Assembly: GCA_019059635.1 (NCBI GenBank)
Contig: JAGVRJ010000014.1
Span: forward strand, 682,001-746,000
Source: Proales similis
Lineage: Eukaryota; Rotifera; Eurotatoria; Ploima; Proalidae
Length of the DNA: 64,000 nucleotides
Direction of reading: 5' to 3'
The notes below the pieces were generated by a model that ran no database searches, had not been told where the DNA came from, and saw only the letters and a list, made by a program, of their open reading frames with translations. Numbering within the stretch: position 1 is the stretch's first letter; each line of letters opens with the position of its first letter. The position numbers were made by a program, and so were the translations under genes. Positions 1-10,074 of the stretch are shown here, piece by piece.

Positions 1-1
1 A

Positions 2-1525
2 GACTACGTTGATGCAGCTGTTAAGCAAACTATACAGATTCATTTGGGCGCTCCTCAAGGAGATATTCTAGTATTTATGCCAGGTCAGGAAGATATTGAC
101 GCAACTTGCGAATTAATTAAAGAAAAACTGAGCGCCTTGGAATCTGAAGGGGCCAAGCCCTTGGCTGTCTTGCCTATATATTCACAACTACCAACTGATC
201 TGCAGGCAAAAATTTTTCAAAAGACTGAAAATGGAATCAGAAAGGTTGTCGTTGCCACTAATATCGCCGAAACATCCCTTACTGTTGATGGAATTATTTA
301 TGTAGTCGATTCGGGATACTGTAAGCTAAAAGTGTTCAATCCTAGGATTGGTATGGATGCTCTTCAAGTTTTTCCAATTAGTCAGGCAAATGCATGGCAG
401 CGTTCGGGTCGAGCCGGTCGCACCGGTCCGGGTCAATGCTTTAGGCTTTATTCAGAAAAGAACTTTCGAGATGAAATGCTTAAAACCAATGTGCCTGAAA
501 TTCAGCGAACAAATTTGGCTAATGTGGTACTTCTTCTCAAATCACTTGGAGTGCAAGATTTGCTACAATTTCACTTTATGGATCCCCCTCCTAGTGAAAA
601 TCTCATGAATTCCATGTACCAATTATGGATTCTTGGAGCGCTTGACAATACGGGCCAACTTACCGATCTAGGTCGTCAGATGGTAGAATTCCCACTTGAT
701 CCTGCTTTGTCGAAGATGGTGATAGTTGCCAGTGAAATGGGGTGTAGCGCCGAAATGATCATTATCGTCTCCATGTTGTCCATTCCAAGTATATTCTACC
801 GTCCCAAAGGTCGCGAAGAAGAGGCTATCGCTAAGCAAGAAAAGTTTCAGGTACCTGAGTCAGATCACTTGACTTTGTTGCATGTATATCAGCAGTGGAA
901 AATGAACGGTTATTCAGCAAATTGGTGTACGGATCACTATATTCACTTCAAGGCATTGAAAAAGGTCCGTGAAATTAGGCAACAGTTAAAAGACATTTTA
1001 ACTTCATTAGATCTTCCACTCTATTCTTGTGGGACAGACTGGGATATTGTTCGCAAGTGCATATGCTCGGCATATTTTCACCATGCTGCTCGTCTAAAAG
1101 GAATTGGCGAATATGTTAATCTTCGAACTGGAATGCCATGCCATCTACATCCAACAAGCGCCTTGTACGGAATGGGAATGACCCCAGACTATATCGTCTA
1201 TCATGAACTTATAATGACGGTCAAAGAATATATGCAGTGTGTAACAGCTGTTGAAGGCCAATGGTTAGCAGAGCTCGGTCCGATGTTTTTTAGTATTAAA
1301 GACTCAACCCAATCTAAGATTGAAAGCCGAAAAAAATACGCAAACGAAATGATTGCCATGGAAAATGAAATGAAAGAAGCTCAAGAAAAGTTTGACCAGC
1401 TTCAACGAGAGCGAGAAACAAGCAACTTTATAAGCAGCTCAAGGCGTCAGAAAAAAATTGTAACTCCGGGAAGACAAAACCCATCTTCTACCACAAGTAC
1501 ACCTCGCCATCGATTTGGTTTGTAA
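2..1525 (+). CDS. DHX38: DHX38/PRP16-type DEAH spliceosomal RNA helicase, 3' part
   Basis: C-terminal 507 residues of a DEAH-box ATPase in one uninterrupted exon. The frame is open from base 2, so the first helicase motifs lie outside the window. Visible are helicase motif V ([14 protein letters not shown]), motif VI ([12 protein letters not shown]), the winged-helix/ratchet region, and the OB-fold with its [10 protein letters not shown] and PDYIVYHEL stretches. The basic tail ends in RFGL, as in animal DHX38. Family knowledge: PRP16/DHX38 remodels the spliceosome before the second step of splicing. DHX8, DHX15 and DHX16 are the alternatives, but the [20 protein letters not shown] stretch and the TPGR-containing tail fit DHX38 best. 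An AATAAA lies at 1545-1550. The gene converges on SPEF1. Confidence 0.95.
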   Translation, partial: DYVDAAVKQTIQIHLGAPQGDILVFMPGQEDIDATCELIKEKLSALESEGAKPLAVLPIYSQLPTDLQAKIFQKTENGIRKVVVATNIAETSLTVDGIIYVVDSGYCKLKVFNPRIGMDALQVFPISQANAWQRSGRAGRTGPGQCFRLYSEKNFRDEMLKTNVPEIQRTNLANVVLLLKSLGVQDLLQFHFMDPPPSENLMNSMYQLWILGALDNTGQLTDLGRQMVEFPLDPALSKMVIVASEMGCSAEMIIIVSMLSIPSIFYRPKGREEEAIAKQEKFQVPESDHLTLLHVYQQWKMNGYSANWCTDHYIHFKALKKVREIRQQLKDILTSLDLPLYSCGTDWDIVRKCICSAYFHHAARLKGIGEYVNLRTGMPCHLHPTSALYGMGMTPDYIVYHELIMTVKEYMQCVTAVEGQWLAELGPMFFSIKDSTQSKIESRKKYANEMIAMENEMKEAQEKFDQLQRERETSNFISSSRRQKKIVTPGRQNPSSTTSTPRHRFGL

Positions 1526-2033
1526 TTAAATATAAAAGATAATGAATAAACGCGTGTATTAATGTTTCTATTATCTAAAAATTTAAAAATCTTTGAAGAT
1601 TATCTATAATCTAAAAAAGAAAAATAAAAATATCTTAGAAATCTCAGAAAAGGTTCTCAGAAAATGATTGGAATTTCCTTTCGAACTCAAATAACTAGAG
1701 AAATTAAAAAAAAAGAAAAATAATCTACGAACTTTAAGCATGATCACATCAAAGGTCAGAGTTAAACGATGCCGCGAAATTTGAGAACCAACACTAACCA
1801 AAGTTTCAGTCAGTTTTTGATCTAAGCATGTTTTCTTAATCAACTAACATTCTAGACTGTTTTTCTGGCTCTAGAATTATCTCATAAAATGAAAATATGA
1901 TTTATTTAAGAATAACCCAAAAACCATTTAACTTGATGAGGAAGTTTGAAATTGAATTTTATGAACCTCAGTATAAAATATACATTGTTTGCTTTTGTTT
2001 TTGTGTAATTTTTATGATATTTTTTATAAAAAA
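1526..2033. other. Convergent 3' spacer, DHX38 / SPEF1
   Basis: AT-rich, no credible coding frame. It holds the DHX38 poly(A) signal at 1545 and, for SPEF1 on the minus strand, an AATAAA at 1901-1906 about 130 bp past its stop. Confidence 0.6.
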
Positions 2034-3048
2034 TTAATAAAATGTCTTTCGAATCGGTCTATTTTTTTCCAGTTCCATATTAAGCTCCTCAATACGCATG
2101 TTTTTGTTCCTGAGAAGTATTTCCATTCTTTTTAGTTGACCTCGTAAGTTTTGCACCTCATCCTCCTTTTTTAAAAGTTTTTGTTCTTTGCCATCCAATT
2201 CTAACTTAGCTGCCGTCAAATTAACTTTATTAGAATCGTATGAGGTTACAGCATATGACTTTGCTAGAGCTGGAAGTGGCTGGTTCGGTTTATAATTTGG
2301 CCTTACATTTGGGTCAGAATAAGCTTTGAGCACATTGTTTGGTAAAAGAGAACGAGGAATATTCCCATTTTCTTTATAGAACCGGTCAAACTGACGCTTT
2401 TGCCAGTAAAATTCAAAATCATCTGAAGGAGCTCGACCATAAAGGTATCGATACTGCTGATTATATCTTAACCATAACGGATCGTAGTATATGGGTTTTT
2501 GGGGCACAACTGGAACGACTGGGACTGGCTCTGAACGTACAGTTATAGGTTTTATTATTGTAGCAGTATCAGCTCCTGCCAGGGTCATGCTGGCCCTCAG
2601 ATTGTACAAAAATATCTGAGCAATTCCCGTCTTGGCAATGCTTAATTGAGTCATGACGTGAGAAGGAACATTCAAACCAATTTTTCGAAAAACCTTAGAG
2701 TTTAGAGCTCTTTTAAAGATTATTAGATTCCATCTTCTCCAGATTTTAATTGTTTCTTACTTCCACTGAAAAATTCTATCTTGAACATTCTGAGCCTTAG
2801 AATAAGATTTCATGTTTACTAATTCCGGAAAGTAATGTTGTACAATTTCAGCAGCTAACATTCCGTCAGCAAAGTCTTTTTCTACTTGGGTTCTCGATAT
2901 GTTGAGGGGAAGGCTATCCAACCTATTTTATTAATACTAAGCTTTTACTTGAGTTTTAAATAAGTAATTTTGTTATTTATGTTTACCACTCATACAAGTC
3001 GGCCAGTTCATTTGCATCCAGAGTGCGACTTGACCACACGTGCGCCAT
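2034..3048 (-). CDS. SPEF1: Sperm flagellar protein 1 (CLAMP) homolog
   Basis: Three exons: 3048-2987, 2922-2761 and 2709-2034; phases join to give 299 residues. The N-terminus is a calponin-homology-like domain (LADLYEW, then FADGMLAAEIVQHYFPE and, after the next intron, a VFRKIGLNVPSHVM stretch). A proline-rich linker and a C-terminal coiled coil (LKRMEILLRNKNMRIEEL) follow. This order is that of SPEF1, a microtubule-binding and bundling protein of the central apparatus of motile cilia and flagella and of planar-polarised epithelia. The ATG at 3048 is the first in frame and precedes the canonical LYEW start of the domain. It is divergent from the NCOA5-like gene. SPEF2 is less likely, being much longer. 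Confidence 0.88.
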
Positions 3049-3879
3049 GCATTAAAATAGAATAAATACTCGGGTAAATTGTCTGTTGGTGAAATGAATT
3101 AATTTGTTATTTGTAATCTTGATTGCCTGAAATATTCAATTTTAGGAAATGAATGTAATGTAAAATTGATGTAAAATGAAGGCTTGAAATCACACTGATT
3201 TAAGCTTTTAGTAAAAATGCGATTTGTTAAGCCGAGTCTCCAGAAAAGTAAAAATGCATTAAGTACGGAATTTGTTTGCGTAGTTCAGCTGGCATCAGAA
3301 CCAAACCGTTCAGATTTATTAAGTGACTCTTGAACGGCAGCTTTCTCACTCTACATTCTAGGTGCTTTGTTTTTCTTTCAGAGTTAATGCGTAGGTTCAA
3401 GGCGCACTGGACTTGAATCTATGTGGTTACTTAGCAGCATTCATGTATATGAGCTAAGCTCCATCCAGTGTTTATTAGTTTTATGGCTCTTTTTCGAACA
3501 CATCCTCTGACAATATTTATTTTTCTTTTCGCCTTCTCATTTACATGAAGATTTTTAGCCAAAATGAGTTCGTAAAGAAGCCCTTTAGTAACGCGTGGTT
3601 GGAATAAGCTACTTACAAAGCCAATAAGCAGTACCTAGCACAAGAAAAACGCGAAAGTTTGCTTTCTGTCTCTATTTGCTCTCGATTGGCAATTCAGAAG
3701 CTAATCGATATGCATCGTAAAAATTGGTTTCTATGTTTTAGCGCAAATTAAATTTTGATAAGATTAAGACATTTAAAGTGACTACATCCAAAATTCTCAG
3801 CTCAATCGGGCTCACTTAACATGCTAATTAATTATATGGCGGAAACAAATCGCGATTCAATCGTCAAACGTTGGATCTA
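3049..3879. promoter_or_regulatory. Divergent spacer between SPEF1 and NCOA5-like gene
   Basis: 830-bp AT-rich stretch between two outward-facing start codons, so it must hold both promoters and 5' UTRs. I see no TATA motif or other recognisable element that I would defend. Near its right end is a 15-codon upstream ORF (3836-3880) whose stop overlaps the start of the next gene. Confidence 0.5.
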
Positions 3880-3880
3880 A
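3836..3880 (+). promoter_or_regulatory. Upstream ORF overlapping the NCOA5-like start (TAATG)
   Basis: ATG at 3836 opens a 14-residue frame beginning MAET and ending in TAA at 3878-3880. The last A of the stop is the first base of the main ATG, a TAATG overlap, and the main protein also begins MAET. If the 5' UTR includes this stretch, translation of the main frame would depend on leaky scanning or reinitiation. Confidence 0.4.
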
Positions 3881-4913
3881 TGGCAGAAACTTGGGTTCTT
3901 ATTGAGAATATAACTACTGCCGATTTAACCAACGCAGAGCTCCGATTGTTACTGATTCATGTTAAAGTCGGTCTTGGTTCAGTTCATGTGTTTGACGACA
4001 AGATTTATTTGAGGCTAAATGATCACCTTAGTGCAGTATCAATTTCTCAGCAGCTAAGTCGCTTGCGTTTCAAAAATCGACAACTTGTATGTCAAATTCT
4101 TCACCAAGAACCACAGAAAACTGAAAAGCCATCCATAATTGACTGCGAGCTAATAGTTTCAAGTCGTCAATTCAAGTAAAAACTTATTTTGATTCCCTCA
4201 AACTCAAAATCATTAATTTTTTTAGGAAGTACGCTGATTCTGTAAAAGATACACTCAACCGAGAATTAGTCACATTGCGAGTTCAAAGTATCTTTAGGGA
4301 TGAGCCAGAGCCTCTGAGTAGCGACTTATTACATGATGCTATTAAACGCGGCTTGCTCTACTTAATATTTGTTGAAGAACCTAATGAAACATACAACTCG
4401 GTAAGCCTTTACATTTTGGATACTTGGAACCATAAGCAAGGTGGTCCCCAAACTATTCGTGAGATGCGTAACATACCCCTCAATAGAGCGATTGAAGAAC
4501 TCAAGACGGACTATGTGGCATTCATAGATACCATCAAAACGCGCCGGACATTTGAATCTGAAATTTCCAAAATAGTTGATTTGCTAGAAACTAGAGATCA
4601 AACTGGAATCAAGCTCATTGATGTTGAATATTTTATAGCCTGCCTTAAACAATATAGAAATAATTTATTAGGACGAGTTGGCATTTCACATACCCCATCG
4701 CCCAGTCCTAATACAAATGACAACAGAGGGATGAATTCAAGTTTAGTTCAACCTATTCTTTACCATACCTCTCAGACTATGATGCAGCCTTGCTATCAAT
4801 CAATTAATTTGCTGCCCCAGGGTACAGTAATTCGACATCCTCTCTACCAATTTCCTGCCGGTTCTTCACCACTTTACAGAGCAGGACAGCCGCATATCCA
4901 TCGTCCATCATAA
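3880..4913 (+). CDS. NCOA5: NCOA5-like (nuclear receptor coactivator 5) protein
   Basis: Two exons, 3880-4175 and 4226-4913, split by a 50-bp intron, give 327 residues. The central part follows the anticodon-binding-like fold of NCOA5: a DCELIVSS strand, KYADSVKDTL helix, LLYLIFVEEP strand and a variant of the HRNMPL motif (REMRNIPLNRA). A short helical segment (DVEYFIACLKQYRNNLLG) corresponds to the NCOA5 region before its coactivator LxxLL box; no LxxLL is seen here. The C-terminus is low-complexity, rich in P, S, Q and H. NCOA5 family proteins modulate nuclear-receptor transcription in vertebrates; the role here is inferred. The ATG at 3880 was chosen because the frame is closed upstream. 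AATAAA at 4939-4944. Confidence 0.75.
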
Positions 4914-5612
4914 CTGATTTGGGTTATTTTCCCTTATTAATAAAGGATTATCTTATTCATCCTTTTGAGAATCAAGAAATCTTTTTCTTCAAAAATTTTT
5001 TTTTCTAAATAGAGAGAAACGAACATTTCCAGAAATATTTTCATTCAATCCGAAAAGGAGAATTCGATGCGAAAACTCTGGCTTTGAAAAGGCCTCTACA
5101 CTAAAAATTAGTAAAACCTAGCAAAAAATTGTACTCGTTATCTAAACATTTTGAAAAGACTCATTCGTCAGTTGACCTTTTTACCTCACAAGTCTTCTAT
5201 TTCGCCACTTTTTAAAGTAAGCGATTCATTAATTTCTCATGGAGGCACGCATATCTAAATTGACGCATTTTTGCTCCAACTATACAACTGGGGCTATTTC
5301 GGCTATAAATACGAGTGTGCGCTTGTTATTATTCATTCATTCTTTTTTTTTTTTATTTTTCATCGTTTTGCATTCTATACTCAATTCTACATTTACATAC
5401 AGATCAACTCACAGAACCCATTCTTGAAGCTACATTATTTATTTCAAAATGTACGTTTTAGATAAAAGCGACCCAACCAAACAAGAATCAAATTTACAAA
5501 CACACCCGTTAAGTCGATAAAAGTTTATTTATAGCTCTCAAACCTGATCGAATCAAATAAAGAGAGTAAATCTAGCACAATTGAGCCAACCTCGTCTCGT
5601 GATTTTGTCAAA
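4914..5612. other. Intergenic, AT-rich
   Basis: Contains the NCOA5-like poly(A) signal and homopolymer T runs near 4996 and 5341. The short open frames at 5239-5465 are of low-complexity composition and have no start context. Nothing else is recognised. Confidence 0.5.
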
Positions 5613-7559
5613 ATGTTAAACTCTAAACTGATTGGACGGAAATTATACTTGATAATAATGGGAGCGCTTCTGGCCTGCATTCATCTTATAGAACTGTTCC
5701 TATTTAAATTGGTAAGATAACAAAAAAATCGCGACAAATTTAGAAAAGTGAATTTAAAGCACTTAAACATAGATGGACGCATATGACCTTTATATCTACA
5801 CGCCGCTTCAAAAAACACTTTTGCCAGTTGTTCACCAAATTCCCCGCTATATTCAATGGGGTGACTTGCGAATCACGGTGTTCACAGCCAACTTGATCAC
5901 TTTTGCTCGTACTTTGCTGGTGATACCGATCGCTTGGCTTTTGAAGTAATTAATTTTATTTCATTATTTCAGTTACACTAGAATAATTTTCTTTGTTTCA
6001 GGTATGATCACAATTTGTTGGCGTTTATGTGCGTCGTTTTACACGACTTTTTAGATCATTTAGACGGTATCGTAGCGAAGGCACATCGCATCACTTACCC
6101 CAAACACGACGACCCGCTTCTTGGTGGTTTCTTGGACGCGTTCTGTGATAAAATCGTCAATGTTCTAAGTCTTTGGTCTATTCTTATTTTTGTCGACTTT
6201 TCATCGGCACCTTTCTGGCAAGCTTCTATTCTTGTGCTTGTATGCTATACAATCATTGCATATGAGAGTCTCATCGCCATCGTCCGCGTTCAAGACTTTT
6301 TTCTCACGAAATTTCGCATGTAGGTGTTGGAAAATATGATTTCAATTTTAAATTCCATAGCTTCTTTATTAGGGATTACAAGCTTCTGGATAAAGATGAT
6401 AAGGAGGCAAAAGCCAAGGTAACTGCAGCTTCTATGGAGGGTAAACTGAAGGAAAAGTTAGAGTCAACCGGAATAGCTTTCTTATGCTTGGCCGTTAGCC
6501 GATCAAATCGCAATCAAATCGGCAATATATGTAAATATTCAAATTAATGCTTGCTCTTAGCTGTACTAATAGGAATGATTAAGATGGACTGGTGGGGATA
6601 GTTTCATTGTTATTAACCTTGAGGATGGCCCATAAGAGCCTTGCTCTTAAATTAAAAGCCCGAGGTGGAGAAAAAGTGCCTAGAACTACTCGGCGAACTC
6701 CGTCTGCAGACACCTTGTTACACCTCATTGAGTCTGACCAGAAAGAGCAGGGTAATCATCCTGATTTCGAGAATGCCGAAATGAAAATGGTTGATTATGC
6801 AAATCACGAAATTACTGAACAATTAAGCAAATACAAGTACCAAAAAAGGCGGCATCTTTATCTCGAAGACCGAAAGTTTCGCTCTAATCCACAAGAAAAT
6901 GAAGTTCCCGACGATGCTCAGGCCAACGGTGAGGCGGAGACAGTTGGCCGGTGCTCACGAACACCAAGCTTTCGACAGTTACAGCAGGATTCTCGGGTCG
7001 ACAAGGTCTTTACCATCGGTTGTTTCGACCTCTTCCACCACGGCCATGTTCAGCTGATCCAAAGAATGCGTGAGCTTGGTAAAAAAGTAATAATTGGCGT
7101 ACATGATAGTAGAAGGTGTGTAAATTCGATCGATACTTTCTCAATAAGCCAACAGACTTTCATTTAACTCTTAAATAGTATTTACAAACTCAAAAATCGA
7201 GTCCCTGTGGATAGTACCGAGAAACGTATGCTGAACGTCAAAACCCTTGCTGATGAGGTACTCTATATGCAAGAATTTTTCGAATCAAGCTTTCAAAACT
7301 TTTGGTTAAGGTTTTCTGCATTGCTGGCTGCGATCCGTCAGCCTTTATGACCTGTATTGTAAATTTGGATAAGAACGAAACTGCATTATACGTCCGAGGG
7401 GACGATATGCCAAATTTTCCTTCAAGAGAAGTAGTTGAGAATCTCATGCCAATCAAGCTCCTTCCCTATACACAAGGTGTCAGCAGCACTCAATTAAGAA
7501 GAGAAAAATTTTCCCATATTGCACCTGATGACGTCGGATATTTGGAACGTAACAATTAA
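5613..7559 (+). CDS. CDP-alcohol phosphotransferase / cytidylyltransferase fusion
   Basis: Seven exons (5613-5711, 5773-5945, 6002-6319, 6373-6530, 6584-7115, 7179-7257, 7311-7559) join in phase to 535 residues. Residues about 10-275 are hydrophobic with the class-I CDP-alcohol phosphotransferase signature: Asp109, Asp112-Gly113, Ala116-Lys117, Gly132, Asp136 and Asp140. The usual AR is AK, and the spacer to the glycine is longer than the usual 8. A polar linker follows. Residues about 390-530 are a TagD/PCYT-like nucleotidyltransferase: GCFDLFHHGH with the HxGH pair 401/404, the YVRGDDM strand, and the GVSSTQLRR motif at 509-517. Family knowledge: the second domain makes CDP-alcohols from CTP and a phospho-alcohol; the first transfers the phospho-alcohol from a CDP-linked donor and releases CMP. 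Inference: one chain may make a CDP-head-group and use it for a phospholipid. Substrate unknown. AATAAA at 7722. Confidence 0.85.
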
Positions 7560-8278
7560 TTTAACAGACAATTTAAAAACATTTGAAACGCCATGAACAA
7601 GGGGCATTCAAATGTTTGCTATTCGAGAAATTAATTTTTTTCGAAAAGCAATCTTCAGATGTTAATTGTGGATTAGATATTCTTTCTTCGTAATTTTCTT
7701 TTAGACTTTTGATTATTTTTAATAAACTGTTAATTTGATGTGAAATGCGAAAACCCAAAGTCTCCTAAAATGTATTTACAGAGACAACTGCCTCTGGCTA
7801 GTCATCACGCTTGTGTGAGATTAAGATAATGATCGAACGGCTTATTAATACTGTTCCGCATGCCCCAAATTCTACTATTTGCTATAATTAAATTCACTCA
7901 GTGAATTTATTCTGTTCTGGTCTTGTGTTTTTCATAATTTCAATCCAGTCCTAAATCGAATTCTTGAATCTTATATTCTTTCAGTTTATCTCTTCTCCAC
8001 GTTTTTGTTGACTCACCGTCACTTAGTCCCAGTAAATAAAGGCCTCAGGGAGATTATGCTTTGTTTTTACGTTTTTACGAAATGAAAATAATTTCATTGA
8101 GCGAATTCGATATTCTTTTGATTTCTGAGAAAATTCGTCTCTTCAAAAAAGGCTTTTATCAACCAAATCGATCGTAATAAATCAATTTTAATACAATTCA
8201 GTTTCAAGACATTGCTGCATATCTCGATTCTGTTACAAAACGTAGAAAATTGACGCATCGCTCATTATTTTTGTTGAT
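7560..8278. other. Intergenic
   Basis: AT-rich, with the AATAAA of the fusion gene at 7722-7727. I see no coding frame or structured RNA in the remainder. The right part should contain the promoter of the orphan gene at 8279. Confidence 0.5.
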
Positions 8279-9625
8279 ATGGGTAATTTGGTCAGACTTA
8301 AGAAGGAGTATCTATTGATATTTTGGACAATTTTCCTTTCAAAAATGATCCCTAGCCTAGCAGCAGGCAGTTGCCAAATTCTTTCCACATATGAAGGTTT
8401 TCAAGCCTACTGTGATGAAGTTGACCTCGAGGACTTGAACATGAATTGGTTCCATTTGAATTACAATGTCAACATGTCATCGCCGATAAGAATTCTGTCG
8501 GTTCAAAGCAATTCTAAAAGACTGTCTCTTTCAAATAAACTCAACCTTCAGAAATTTTCTTTTAACCGTAAATTGGAAATTTACTTGACAGGATTCCGAT
8601 CTATTCAATTAGATTTCATGTTCCAAGCCATCCGAGATGTGTGGTCTCCTGGCATGTGCAGTGTGATTTTTAGTATGGCTTCTCTTCATCGTGTGACGAT
8701 CATGGGTTTGGTTAACTCGTTGATCGAACGCAACATTCTTGGATTTGTAGACCTGACTTACAAAGGAAAAGTTATGGAGTTGTTCCACTTCATCAATGAT
8801 TTCGAGCTTGGAAACATCTACAGAGTGCGTCTCTCGACAAGAGTCTTCTCATTTCAGGTCTTCAACACCGCAAGTTTGATCAACAGTGTAGTTATAGACG
8901 GAATTGTAAATGAGGCTGAGCCGGAGTTGTTTAGATTTGTGAACGCTCATCGATACGAAATAAATCTCAACAATCTGAGAGAGTTTCTCATTAACAACCC
9001 GAAATGGATCATGAACATGGGTTTGAAAAACTCTCCGGTGCAAATATGTTTTGAACAAAAGCACTTGGACAATGATTACGGGCTTCCATCAGCACTAGAA
9101 AGGTTCGAGAAATATGGTTTTGATGATGAAGACTTTTGTGCCTTCAAATACTATCCGGTTGAGGATGAAAGGATTGAGTTTATTGTGAATGGTTTGAACA
9201 TATCTCGAATGACCTGCACTCTGCAGTTTCTGACGATAAGCCAAAATCAACAACCAATAAATAAAGCGAACAAGTCGATCGGCTGCAACACAGCCCAGAT
9301 GCTCAGCCAGTGCGATAGTGACACCTACTCAAAAAGAGACGAATTCAGAAGCATCTACGACCACATATTCAACATCAAACTCGCCAAGTTCATTTTTGCG
9401 ATTGTTCTTCATCCGATCGCCTGTTTGGTCGGCTTTGTTCTCAACTCGATCTCTGCATGGGCCATCAAACAGATAAACAAAGAAGCAAGGAAAGGCAAGA
9501 GACAGGCCCAGAGGGTTATACGACGAATACGACGACGATACTTCAACGAAGGTTATACTATCAAAAGCGTGACAACCTTGATAGGATTCGACATGTTCCT
9601 CTATGACCATCATCTTTTCATCTGA
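8279..9625 (+). CDS. Orphan intronless membrane protein with large ectodomain
   Basis: Single-exon frame of 448 residues; family not recognised. The N-terminus has a basic stretch and a hydrophobic segment (residues about 11-29, ending SLAAG) that reads as a signal peptide. About 330 residues of predicted ectodomain with scattered cysteines follow, without an obvious repeat. Near residue 375-400 is one clear membrane helix (AIVLHPIACLVGFVLNSISA), followed by a very basic segment rich in K and R and a short end. The helix and basic loop resemble TM1 and the first loop of a rhodopsin-type GPCR, but no further helices follow. It could be a single-pass receptor, a truncated seven-helix receptor, or lineage-specific. 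It is intronless among intron-rich neighbours. Codon use looks normal and the frame is intact. Confidence 0.7.
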   Translation: MGNLVRLKKEYLLIFWTIFLSKMIPSLAAGSCQILSTYEGFQAYCDEVDLEDLNMNWFHLNYNVNMSSPIRILSVQSNSKRLSLSNKLNLQKFSFNRKLEIYLTGFRSIQLDFMFQAIRDVWSPGMCSVIFSMASLHRVTIMGLVNSLIERNILGFVDLTYKGKVMELFHFINDFELGNIYRVRLSTRVFSFQVFNTASLINSVVIDGIVNEAEPELFRFVNAHRYEINLNNLREFLINNPKWIMNMGLKNSPVQICFEQKHLDNDYGLPSALERFEKYGFDDEDFCAFKYYPVEDERIEFIVNGLNISRMTCTLQFLTISQNQQPINKANKSIGCNTAQMLSQCDSDTYSKRDEFRSIYDHIFNIKLAKFIFAIVLHPIACLVGFVLNSISAWAIKQINKEARKGKRQAQRVIRRIRRRYFNEGYTIKSVTTLIGFDMFLYDHHLFI

Positions 9626-10074
9626 GACGCTCGACGTGGCGTTAACCACGGCCCTAGCGGCCTCTCTTCGTGTTGGGTAAGCTCCTTTGGCCAAAATATT
9701 AGCAATTTATGGTAATAGATTGGTGTCAAATACGTTCTTCATTTGCTGCTTATTTGAAAGTTTTCGAACGGCGATCTAAGCTAATGGATAAATATTGGCA
9801 TACCGCTAGCTTCAATAGTACGCTTAATGTGAATTGAATTTCCCGATTTTACAGAATTTGGATTCAAAATCATTATTTATTTTATTCTGAACGTAAAAGC
9901 TTCAAAACCAATCTCACGAAAGGGACAATCGTCACACTATTTTAGAGACTTGCGTGCGCACATTTTATCGCCCTGTGTTAAATTGCGGATAGCACTGTAA
10001 AGCGTCTAACACTATTAGATTGATTCAAGTCCCAAGTTTGCAGTAGATTTGAAATTCATGCGATTCGAGAAAAG
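9626..10074. other. Convergent 3' spacer
   Basis: AT-rich; no coding potential seen. Translating it for missing receptor helices of the orphan gene gave only short broken frames. Confidence 0.45.

Noticed and set aside
5613-7559. Reading the fusion as the archaeal IPCT/DIPPS inositol enzyme
   Set aside because: That enzyme has a sugar-type nucleotidyltransferase. Here the domain has the HxGH fold signature (GCFDLFHHGH) of the TagD/PCYT class.
9329-9694. Minus-strand frame of 121 codons overlapping the orphan gene
   Set aside because: Antisense shadow of the well-formed plus-strand frame, with no recognisable domain.
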